Shown here in pieces: positions 34,386 to 46,300 of a stretch of 64,000 bases of DNA. This DNA comes from Euglena gracilis. Lineage: Eukaryota; Euglenida; Euglenophyceae; Euglenales. The stretch is from the NCBI GenBank assembly GCA_039621445.1, contig CP154956.1, forward strand, positions 47,845,291 to 47,909,290, read 5' to 3'. The notes under the pieces were generated by a model, which worked only from the letters and a program-made list of their open reading frames with translations, made no database searches and was not told where the DNA came from. Position 1 is the first letter of the stretch. Every line of letters begins with the position of its first letter. The position numbers and the translations under genes are program-made.

Positions 34386-37300
34386 TTAGGCCATTTTCAC
34401 TGTAGGTGCCTGACCACCGGCGGGGTCCTGCACAGCGTAGTCCGCTGTCGACCGATCCACCGCCGCCCGCGGCGGACCATCCGCGCCGGGCCCCTCTGGA
34501 CGAGACGAGTGCGTCAAGGGGTGCCGGTCAAACAACAGGTCCCAACCAGAGAGGCCACGAAGACTGTGCAGTGGGGGGGGGCAAATTGCCGTTGCATGCT
34601 TGCCACACAAAATGGCAGTGCATGCACATTCCCACATACAGACAAAGTCCGGAGCAACTCTCAAGAAAGCATCAACATCAACCTCCCCAAAAGGCCCCCA
34701 GGGTCAACTGAACAAAAAACACAAAATGTCCCGACACCCATTTCAGACCTCTCCCTGATGGCAAAGCACCGAGGATGGTGAAAAGTCAAAAACAATTAAA
34801 ATTCTGATTTTCCAATACTTCCGAGACCCAAAAATCAAATGTGGCAACTCACTTTCTTCCATTATCACCCGCCAAAAGATAATTGTTATGTTGAGGGGAA
34901 CCAGAGAATTATGATTTTTTGGCGCCAAGGTCGGCCAAAAAAACCAAAATTAGACCAACCCAAAAAAGAGACCCCCTAGATGTTTCCAACAAAGAACCCC
35001 AGAATAAGATCCCAGGGTCTTTGGGGGGGTTAATTTGCGGATGTGGTGTCAGAGAACGTATTGTGCATTGCCTAGCAATCCTGCACAGAAAAAGGAGATT
35101 TGGAGACCTGTGGTGGGAAGGCATGATAGTGTGATGGGGTATTTTCCATAACGTACCGCCATTTTTCAAATGACATTGAGCTAGAGCCAGAGACCAGCAC
35201 ATTCCCCATCCTGTCAATGCGAAGCAGACAGAGAATGTTAAAATGCATACAGCATATCTCATTTCATCTTGTCGATTTCCTACCACGTAAAAAAAAAAAC
35301 AACGCCACGAGACGCTTTGTTTTTTTCTTTTCTGGGGGTGTGCTTTGGTGGGTTGCCCCAATAATTCCCAAAAACAACCTTATCATAATCATATAAATCG
35401 CCAATTTTGACAAATGTCTCCAACCGGACAAGGGAAAATCAACAAACCAAAAAATGTCAATTTTCAACCCATTTTCACCCAGCCTTGGCCCAATCTTGGA
35501 ACCCTCCAACTCCAGTCCTCCAGTCCAAGGCAGAGAATCTGTTGCTACCATCCAGTTGACGTTTGGCCCGCTGGACAGGAATTTAAATTCGTCGACAGGG
35601 GGGGAGGCTGCTGGCTGGCTGACCCACTGGATAGTTAAGTCGCTGAACGGGGCTGGAAAAAGGATGATGGCTAGCTGACCCCCCCCCATGGGGGTAGAGT
35701 CCCATCCGGTTTAAGCGACAGCTTATAAACTTCCCCTTCGGCCAACCAACCAAACCAGACCATTCTTAACACAATGAGTAAAAAATTCTTCTTCACCGCT
35801 GTGGCAGAACATATTTTTTCCCATTCTCCTGGGTGGGTTGGCACAAAAATGGCAAGAATTCAGCCCATCTTTCCCTCTCTTGTCGCATTCCAATGGACAT
35901 AAACAGATGTCCAAAGGAAACAGGAAATGTCTGTCCAGCTGGCATCAGCCTTCTTACCAACTGTGGTGCCTTCCTAAATCCTGCCCAGAGCAGGCACCTC
36001 CCCCCTCCCCTTTGGGGGGGGGGGGGTGGTTGCGGGCCCAGGTCCCAGCCGACCCAGGCAAACGTCCCTTTAAAATGGTGATTCTGCCTCCCTCGACACA
36101 AACACTTCCCACCCCAAAACCCGACCCCTGGGGGCCTGGGGGGGGGGGATGCCCTCCCCTGCCTGCCCGCATCACCCCGGGGGTGCGATATGGGCCTTCC
36201 TCAAAAGGAAGCGGGTGGGATAAGCCCCTCCAACACGCGGCAGGCACACCGGTAGTCTGTGGGTCCTCCACAGGATTGGGTTTGGATGGTGCATCCTCCT
36301 GGCTTGGGCAGGGCAGAACGGGAAGGCCGGGTGGGGGGGGGGTCGACCCCCCACCCACCACAGCATTTTTCACAGATTTCCACCCAGCGCCGAAGGCGCC
36401 AGGAAATTATTGGGGGTCGAAAATTGGTGCTCCTGGAAATACGGGACGAGGTGGGGGGGTCGACCCCCCAAACCCACCACACAGGGGGTGGGGGGGGTGG
36501 TCGCCCCCTCACCCACCACCCTGGGTGTTTGGCCGATTCCCGTTCTGCCCTGGGCTTGGGGGCACCGCCGTGTCGGCCGTGTCCCCCGGGATGGGCGGCA
36601 GGATCTCGGAGTGCCGGGGTTCGGCAGGCCCCAGGGCCAGGGCTGTACGAGAAGGCCTGACGGGGGTCAACCCCTGCCCAGGAGGTGGGGGGGTAGGAGC
36701 CCCACCCACCACAGCACCACAAGGAAAAATTCTTCGGCGCCGAAAGCACCGAAAAGGACCAGAAGGGAAAATTTTGACCTGAAATCAGCACATTTGGAAA
36801 ACGGGAAGGGCTGGCGGGGGATTCCTGCACAGCCCCCGCCATGGGGGTTCGGGGGTTCCCAGGCAGCCCTGCCCCGGGCAGGGTTGTGGCTGAAGAGGGT
36901 CCAGCACACCACGAACGCCACCAGCGGGAGGATCACGAGGAGGACGGTGCGTTCGATGCGCCACGCTGTGGGGGAGAGCCGGGTGGCCCCAATGCCGACC
37001 GGGGATGGACCGCGGTGGCCTTTGAACTCCGATCCGGTGGACGCCTTCCTTCCCCTGCGCCCTCGGCCCCCACCTCCTTCCCAACACCACCCCACCGTCG
37101 AAAGCCCGGCAACCAGGGAGTTGGATGCTCTGCCAGTTTGGCAGGGCTTCCCCAACCCCCCCCCATCAAATTCAAGTTAACCCGGTCACTCGGCCCCAAC
37201 ACGTTGTGGCGCACCTCTGCGGGTCCGCCGCCAGCCTTGCATCGACGGTGGGCAGTGGAGGAAATTGCACCCGAAGGTGCAGCACAGGAGGAGGACAGAG

Positions 37301-40300
37301 AGGCAGAAAAAATCCAGTGTCTGCGTCGGAGAGAAATGGTGGCAGGCGGGCGGGAACCAACCCCATGGCCACTGCCTCCGGACTCAGGCGTCCGGCCTGG
37401 GTAGGGCTCAGGCACCCAGCCCCGCCTCTCTCTGCTCGAAAGAGACAGAGAGGAGTGCCTGGCAGTTGAGCAGACCCGGGGCATACCAAAGGTGGTGCCG
37501 AGGGTCGAAAGGACGTCCAGCTGGCCGTTCATCAGGGACGTGCCGCGCAACGCCGTCGGGTGCGTGTGCCGTAGGCCTGCGGCGGACCACAAAGAGTTGG
37601 CCGCGGGAACGTTTCAAAGAATCACGGGGCGGGGGGAACGAAATCCCACAGCGCTGGGTCGGACCTTTCAACGTCATGCCCTCCAGGTTGTCGTCGTCGG
37701 GCGTGCAGAGCTTCTGCGGCTCCGAGGAGGCCAACAGCCGCATCTTCCGGCCGTCCCTCTCCGGGTCGAAATTGTCATAGGGCGACAGCGAGATGACCCT
37801 TCCTGCGGCCCCTCCCCCCCCCAGCAGTCCATTGACCCGAGCGCTGGCAAAATATGTCCACCGTCGAAACCCGCAAACAATCAGAGCGAACATCCAGACT
37901 ATAAATCTCCAAAAACGAACCCCCTCAGGGGTCAAAAATACCCCCTCACCCGGGGGTGCTGGCCCAACAACAACAGCCAACGAGCAGTGGGCGACGTATC
38001 AAAAGAAAGCGGGGAGTGGGGAATTGGGCCAGGACCCCCCCCCCAGGGGTGGTTCGACCCATCCCAATAGAAACAGTGACAGTGTGAAGTCTCGAACAAT
38101 TCCGAAGTATGGCACACAAGAAGATAGATCCATCAATGAGGCTTCCATGCCGCTGATGCGCAAAAGGCAATGTGAGGAATGATAACTTCTGAACAACCAC
38201 ATACAAAACCCATGTGGAACGAATTTTTAAATTCCATCCAGACTTCTTCTCAAGACCTGGGGGGTAGCTTCTTTCAGAGTGAGCGATGGCTGCAGGGATT
38301 CCCCAGCCAAAAATGATGGGAAATTGATGTCTTGAGGATAATTTGAAGCAAACCGGAAAACTCTTTGAACAAATACCAGAATACTTCCGAAAAAGGCGAT
38401 AAAAAAGATGACAAATTTGTTTGAGTTTGGAGGATTTTGAGGGGTGCTAAAAAATGGGTGAATCACCCAAAGGATTAAACTCCCCAAATACTCACCCCTG
38501 ATTCTGCCTTTCTTGTATGGAATCAGCACATCCACACCCGGCAGCTGGAGACGGGTGGCACCGCCGTCGGCGTCAAGCCTGGTAGGCGCTGTGCTGGGCA
38601 AAAAGAACGGAGTAATGAATTGTCAGGGCAGCGGAGGCACAGCTATGCCTGGTATGTGTTTGGCGGAATCTCCGGGAGTCTCATTGTCATCCACCCAGCA
38701 CAAAGAGAGCTGCGCTACACAGGTATACCCCTGCAAGCTGTGGTCTGGGCACTTGAGAAGGACATTTGCATTAAGAGTCAACAAGCAGGGCTCCTTTAAG
38801 AGTCAACAAGCAGGCAGCGCGCCTCAGCCTCAAATCAACCCTCACACCTCCCCCCTGGCACGCCTCGACCCATGCAGCACACCGGGTGAAGTCGAGGGAG
38901 TGCGGCTCGGGCAGCTCCGCCGTGTGTGGCCGGCGCAGGATGCGGTGGCACGTCCGGCCGGTTTGGGAGGACATCTGGTACGCCTCCTGTCGGCGATTGA
39001 TCTCCTCCTGGGAGAGCCGAATAAAAGAAAAAGGAACACCAGTTCCCTGAACTCTGACAGTTTCCCAAAATGGACAAAAAAACATCCCAGCACCCATTCC
39101 CATAAACCCTTGGCATTGTACAAGTAAATCAAAATGCAGCACAATGTGTGGACAGGGATCCCTGAATTTGCTCACTTGCTTCGAAAATAGGACTTCAATA
39201 CAAGAGGGAGTAAAAATGACAATGACAATTCACCAATAAAAATAAAAAAAACTAAACTAAACACTCAGTTTGTAAAACAAACTGTGCTGTCAGCATTTTT
39301 TCGGTTGACTTGGTACTAAACTCTGTGCTGGCACAGAATTTCCAGCTTGGCAGGTCACTGGCAGCTTCACTGGAAGGGGAGTCGCACGGAAATGGAGTTG
39401 GCAGGGAGGCGCACCTCAATCCGGGCCTGGTTGTGGCTCCACATCGCCACCGTGTCCGCAAACTCCATCTCGTCCAGCTTGGCCTCCGCCTCCTGTGCCC
39501 GCTTCTGCACCCAGATCTGTTGGAATACAAGCAAGTTGGCGGCCGAGCACCGCAGTGGCTTGCCCAACGTCGGGCAGGGCAGAACAGGAGGGAGGCTGAT
39601 GCTTAGGCGGCCGGATTCGCAAGGTTTTTTCTTTAGGATGGGCGCATTTGCGCAAAAAATTACAACTTTTGCGAAATTCCTGGGACCCAGTACCCTGGCA
39701 AACGAAAACAGTTTATAAGCTGTTGCAACCCCCTATTGGAGGGATGTAACTCCCGGTGGTTTGGTATGCATACTGCTTACCGAGTGACGCGAAAAGGGCG
39801 GATGGTGGGATTGGTGCCCTTGTTTGCCAAACAGGTGAGAAGCACACACCTGCTGTTACGACTATTGGTACTGGTGCTGTGGTGGTGACTGAACATGCTC
39901 TTAGGCGGCCTAACTCGCACTTAGCTTTGAAAGTGACTGTAAATTTACGCCGACGCGCAAATCCAAAAAAAATTCTGTTTTCCAACACCGAGGCCTGAGA
40001 CTCAGGACAATCTGAAAATAGTGTCTCCCTGCACCCCAGGGCCTGGGGATGAAAGCAACGACTTGGAATTTCACGGTCTACGGGTACAGCGCTCCCGGGG
40101 TCCCAGAGTGCATGAACACAACGCGCCGGGTGATGAAACGAGGGGACTCCATTTCGCATTTGCGCTTTGGCGCAAATTTTTTTATTACAAAAAATAAAAC
40201 GCTTTGCGCTTTGGCGCAAATTTTTAACTTTTTTGCAATTCAACATGTGGGTGGCCATCGTCGTCTTTGCACAACGAAAACAAAATATATGTCAACATGT

Positions 40301-43300
40301 GTTTCCATTGCGCCACAGCGCAATGGGTAGGCTATGTATGACGAATGCAAATTTAAGTGTTACATTGCGCCAAAGCGCAATATAACTACAATTATTAAAA
40401 TTGCAAAAGCAAAATGGCTTGAGCCGAAGCGCAAATATAACTTTTTAAAACTTATCTCACAACAGAGGGAGAGAAAGGCCCTGGCAGAGTATGAACACCA
40501 GAGGGGATAGAGCACAAAATGTAGTACAGGGGACGGAAGCCTACTCTCAGTCACGTTGCCTAAAAATGTCAACATTGCGCGTTGGCGCAAGAGCCACGCT
40601 GCTTTGCAATTTTAAAAAATGCATTTCTATTCCGCTTTGGCGCAATATAACTCTTAAATTTATATTCTTCATAAGCCTACCCATTGCGCTGTGGAGCAAC
40701 AGTTATCAATATTTAATTTCTCATTTTTATCACTGCGGGTGGAGAGAGCAGTCCTGGAAGCATCTCATTACCAGAGCGAACAGGGCTAAGGTGGAGGGAA
40801 GCCCACAACACTCAGGCTCCACAACCTACCGCCCACGATTCGTCTTATTGTAACAGCCACTTCCTCCCCAGTGCCTGAATAATTCAAAAGCACCAACCGA
40901 GCTTCAGGCACAGCAGCGCTCAAACCCTCCTCATCATTCTCCTCTGTCGCCCACCTTCTCACACAGCACGAACGCATTCAAATGCATGAGCCATTTGAAA
41001 GGACATTGCGCTTAAGCGCAAATTTTTAACTTGCGCTTAAGCGCAATGTAAAAAAATTGCGCGTAAGCGCAAGTTAAACCAGAAGCCCCTGAGCTTATGG
41101 GAGTCCCTCTGATATGTTACGGTGTGTCGGGGGCCCCTCTCTTCGCGGCCAGTGTGCGGGCTTGGTGAGGAAATACATTGCGCCGAAGCGCAAAACATCG
41201 TACAAAGAAAAGTGCAAACAGGTGGCAATGAGAAGTGCAAACAGGCGGCTGACGTGTAATCTGAATGAACAAGCAGTGCATTATGTAAGCATGTCCTTTG
41301 CGCTTCGGCACAATGCATTTCCTCACGAAGCCCGCACACTGGCCGTGAAGAGAGGGGCCCCCGACACACCGTAACACGTCAGAGGGACTCCCATAAGCTC
41401 AGGGGCTTCTGTTTTAATTTGCACTTAAGCGCAAATTTTTTACCTTGCACTTAAGCGCAAGGTAAAACATTTGCGCTTAAGCGCAATGTCCATAACCATT
41501 GCCTTCTGTGCCTGGCAGTGTGGGGCCTGGCGTTGCTCACCAATCGTTGGGACAGGTCCCTGGGCTTGCCCTCAATGGCCCCCAACCCCCCCCCCCACCT
41601 GGGTGGTTCCCACTGTACCGCTCCTCGCACTTCAAGCACCCAGGGATCACAACTCTGTGATATGCCGTTTTTTCCAACTTTTCACGACGTATGTGTAGAG
41701 TCCACCCTCTGGACGCCTCAGCAGGCAACCCTTAACTGACACATCGCAGAGCCCAAAGAAAGCAACAAAAAGGGCCAAATTACACCCAGCCTGTGTAGCA
41801 CCATCTGGGGAACACAGTCAAGGCTTCAAAAACGAGGGACTCGCAACGGGGGTTTTGGCACTTTTTTGGGAATCACGTGTCCCGGAGTCCAAACCCAGCG
41901 TTTTGAACCTTTTCAAAATGGTGCACAGGCTGAAAAACACCAAAATTGGGCCTGTTCCCCGGGTCCCAACATGATGGACACGCCACTGTGGAGGGTCTCC
42001 GCGGAACCAGAGGGTCAAAAGGGTGGGTTTCACCACTGGGTTTCAAAAAGATCGAAAATTTGCGCCAAAGCGCAAGCTAAAAATCAAAACCTTAAGTGCG
42101 AGTTTGGCCTCCTAAGTGGCTTGGATCCTGCAGCTGCCCGTAAAGACACACGGAGCCTTACTTCACATACTTCAGACCACGTCAGCCAGCTGTCACACAA
42201 CTGACGTGTGTTGGTGCGCGCATTTGCACACTCAAACACATTTTGTTTGTGGGCGCACTTGCATGCACACAACGCAAAACGTTGAAGTAAAAATGACTTG
42301 TTTGTGGGCGCAAATGCGCGCACCAACATTTAACCATTCACTTCAAAATAATGTGTTTGTGCCAACCTTAATGCAAACAAACAAACAAAATTATGTTGGT
42401 GGACAAATGCGCGCACCCACATATATCAGTTGTGCGATACCATCTCCTCGTCTGTGGCAGCTGGCGAGCACAGTTATGCACTCCAGCCAGTGGTTTGCAC
42501 CACGATTACGTAGTGATGATATCTGTGGTGAGAGGTAGGGTGTAATGTTCATTAGAACAAGGCATCTGACAGGCCAACGTTTGCCTGCCTTATGCGTGAA
42601 CATTTGCACTGCTTCTCTCTGGCCCGTATGGCCGGTTGTTTTGGCGTCATCCGTTTGGTAGATGAGCGTAATGAATTGATGACGTGCAAACGACCTGTGA
42701 CTGTTCGACGCTTTTCGGGCAACAGTGCTGTGTTACAAGAATTCAAAAATGGGTACTTGAAATACCCGGCATGCATCAGGCCAAAATCCGTTTTCCAGTA
42801 TTCTCCACCGTATTTCCTCATTTTTTCCCTTGGAAAACGAAAACACACCAATTTTTGTGCATAATTTGTGGGGGGTAGTCCCACCGCGTTTAGGTCACCA
42901 ATCGAGTGGTAAAAATTCAACACTTCCTGTACCCAAAGCAACGAGTGTTTGACAGCTACCTTTCTCCGCCTCAGGGGTTTTCTTGAAGACCCCGGGGGGG
43001 GGGGGTCCAGCCTCCGGCTGGCAAAAAAAGGCTGCTGGTTGGACGCCCCCACGGGGGTATAGGGGGGGGGGGGGGTGGGGGGGGGGGGTGGGGGGGGGGG
43101 GGGGGGTGGGCTGGGCTGGGTCGGTGAAAAAAAAAATTCTAAAACATTTTTGCCTTCTCGACATTTTGATGGATGGAGAGAACAAGGCTGGGGGGCTGTG
43201 ATAGAGAAAGCTGTGATGAGGGGGAAAAAATGCAGGGATAGGTGAGCTGGACAGCCCAGTTGGCTGGCCAGCCTGCGGCTGGCTGGCCCGGAGGTCGATG

Positions 43301-46300
43301 CCAGCCCGGTGGAGCATGAAGCATTAGCAGCTAATGTAGCTGCAGCAGGTTAGTCTAAGTCTCCGCCAGCGGCAGGGCCTTTGGGATCCTAAAATTGGTA
43401 CCCGCCGACGTGCACCGTTATCGGGTGGTTGAGTACCCATCTTCAGGAGATCTTCCATCTCTACCTTTCCTGCGACCTGTCACCAGGCCAGAATTGGCCC
43501 CATAATACCAGGTGTTGGAGGAGGCGGTGCGGTGTTGGGAAGGTGGGTGTCACAGGGCCCAGTGATGCCGCTATTTTATTACTCCATTTGTGGTTCATTT
43601 GCGCATCAGCGCATAACACGTTGTTGGTGGGCGCAAATGCGCAAATGAACAACTTGGTAATTTCTGCAAGAGGTTTGCGCCCACCAACAACATGTTGCGC
43701 GCTGATGCGCAAATGAACCACCGGCGATACACCGGCGTTTGACAAATATGCACTTTGTCACCATTTATCAAGCATTCACAATCCACAAACGAACTGTGTT
43801 TGTGGGCGCAAATGCGCGCACAAACATAATTGTGCTGGTGCGCACATTTGCGCTCACAAACAGGCGCTGTCAATAAACGGTGTGACAAACCCACCAAATT
43901 ATGTTTCTGGTAGCCCGCTGCTCCTTTATCAACGGCGTCAGTTCTTGGGCACACATATGCGCCAACACAATTATGTTGGTGCGCGCATTTGCGCCCATAT
44001 GCTTCTTCTTCCGGGTTCTTTGCAACAAAACTGGTTGTGCGGATCCCGGGTAAAAGTTGGGTGGGAGACACACCATCCTTCTCATTCCCTGCGGACCCTA
44101 TTTCTTCCCCTCTGTGCTTCCCTTGCCAAACACCCCGCACTTACCTTCCCTTCCTTACGCCCTTCCCGCCAGCTTGGTCACGTCACACCCACACACCCCG
44201 GCACTTCCTCCCTGCACTTTAACAAACTCCCCCCAAAAAAACAGAGCAAGGCGCCCAAGAGAAGCAGTCCGGCAAACACCCAGGATACACACAGCCGGCA
44301 GTTCAGGCTCACCTGGGCAAACAGGTGAAAAGGCAACAAAGGCAGTAAAGGTCCCGTTCCTGTGCCGCGGTTTGCGTTTTTTCCATTTCCGGGGGGGAAG
44401 GTCCCGGGGATTTGGACGTGCGGAGCCCATTTCCGGACCCCCCCAAAAAAACACCAGTTTTGGCCAAAGTTCCAGGGGTCAGACCGCCGAAAACAGATTT
44501 TTGCTCATATTTTGCACTCTCTTGTCGCCGTGTTTTCAAACCCCCATTATCCACACCGCCAAAATGAAGTTTTTTGTGGATTTGCACAAAAGCACAAACC
44601 AACACGAAAAAGCTTAAGTGCGAATCCGGCCGCCTAAGTGATGGACGGGGCGGTGGAGGGCCTGGTACCTTCTGCACGTTGGCCAACGCGTCCGAGAACT
44701 CGCGGCTGGTCTTCAGGCGCAGGGGGCTGGCCTGCGTCGGGGGGTCCGGGCCGTTGGCAGTGTGCATCAGGATGGGCGCCGTCCGGGGGGGATCGTCTGC
44801 AGGAGGGACGGCCACAACACAACAACACACAACAATGGCACAGCGGCAGCGACCAGAACAGCAAGGAATACAAGGAGGTTGATAACGGAGACAAACGGCG
44901 GGCTCTCCCTCCTGTGGTCTGGGCAATGATGGTCTGGGGATTGGGAAAAATGGGGGGGGGGGATGGGGGAAACCTTCGGAATCAAAGAGCCGGAGAAATT
45001 GTTCCATTGAGCTTGATTGACTGTAGTTAGTCCAACTGACCCGGAACAGCCAAAAAAGCCCAAACACCCAGACAGAGGGGGGGGGGAGGCAATCCGCATA
45101 CTTTTCCGCGGGTCACGGTAGACGATGCGAGGGACGGGACCGTCCTGGCTCATGACGCTGGCCGCCAGGGGCCGCCCACCGGGCTCTGCAACCGTCGACG
45201 TCGTCTGGCCTGTGGGTTGGGCGGCCACAGCATTCGTGCATGTGGGAGCCGTGTCACAGGGACTGCGCAGGGACTTCCATTGCAAGGATCCGATGTGGGC
45301 TCTGGCGGGAAGCGACACCGAGCCGCTGCTCGTGGGACTTCTGGAGGTTGCGCTTCTGGTACAGCTGCAACTTCTTCACGATGTCGGTGGCACGCTGCTG
45401 CTCCTCCTCTACAAAGAACGGTGGCGAAATGGTTCCTTCCAAAAGATACAGCAACGCCTTACCTGACACACCACGGTCATGAAACGTTGCAAAAGGAAAA
45501 CCACAAAAAAAATCAAACTCAAAATGCTCGGTCCTGCTTTTAGCTTTTAGTAAATTTTAGGGAGGAGCCATTATTCGGATTTGTTGGGGGGGGGGGGGGG
45601 GGAGAAAATTGGGTGATTCAGAAATTGGGCTGTGAAAATTGGCGGTCTCCGCCAAGATGGTACAAAAAAAAATCTGGAGGATTTTGGCGGAAAAAAACCC
45701 TGAAAACATAAAAACTTGGGTATTTATGGGACAAATTAAGAAGTTTAGAAGTTTTCAGAAGCTTAGAATACCAGCATTCTCAAATTAAATTTGGAGTGAC
45801 TGAGTGAAAGCTGAAGTTTACAGAAAAGCTGAGTTAGGAGTCGCTTCCAAAATTGACAGCAGCCACGCCCTTTTTTGCCCCCTTTCCTACGCCCAAGAGC
45901 AGCCATGGACTGTGTCATTCACAATCGCAGACACACAGCAGTACAGAGTCTCACCTTGCCTCATGTAGTTAAGGTCCAGGGTAGCGCCTTCGATCTGAGG
46001 GGGCAGATATTTTGAAAAAATCAATTTCTTTTGAGCAAAAAAACGGCCCCAAAAACAGCCCAAAATGGCCGTTTTGGGCCGCAAAAGCGCGCCAGAACAG
46101 GGGTCAGGCGTGTCGGCGGCCAAAACGGCGAACGGGGGGTGATAGAGGGCCTCCGGGGGTACATTTCGTCGGACCGACATTTCCAGAAATAATGTACGTT
46201 TTCTCGAGATATTTTCGAAAAATCAAGGTTTGACCGATTTTTGGACCGCTTAAAAGTCGGCGGTTGACTCATTAGTACATTAGAGTGGGTATTTCGCCGA

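Larger units (their letters stand above)
39900..42116. mobile_element. Nested 2.2-kb relative, CTTAGGCGGCCTAACTCGCA ends
   Basis: The left end CTTAGGCGGCCTAACTCGCA and right end TGCGAGTTTGGCCTCCTAAG (42097-42116) are inverted repeats with two mismatches. Flanks ATGCT and TGGCT do not match well, so the duplication is lost or the pair is internal to the larger element. The interior has repeated GCGCTTTGGCGCAA words at 40165-40435 and 40570-40690, plus the 41001-41491 foldback. Confidence 0.6.
39602..44638. mobile_element. 5.0-kb TIR element, CTTAGGCGGCCGGATTCGCA ends, 5-bp duplication TGATG
   Basis: The terminal 20 bp are exact inverted repeats. The flanks are TGATG (39597-39601) and TGATG (44639-44643). 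It fills the intron between exons 44669-44796 and 39415-39516 of the large gene. Inside are a nested relative (39900-42116), two foldback structures, many palindromes centred on GCGCAAATGCGC or GCGCATTTGCGC (for example 39640, 42308, 43627, 43805, 43978), and minus-strand open frames. I do not recognise a transposase. A 5-bp duplication is unlike hAT (8), PIF/Harbinger (3) or Mutator (9); Transib elements make 5 bp but have different ends. Confidence 0.85.

Noticed and set aside
37487-37576. Naming the large gene a Golgi SNARE (membrin/GOS type)
   Set aside because: Only a short stretch before the membrane helix looks similar; the upstream exons are too long and different, so I left the family open.
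42190-44000. CRISPR-like spacing of GCGCAAATGCGC repeats
   Set aside because: Units occur in both orientations with irregular spacing and lie inside a TIR element in a eukaryotic intron.
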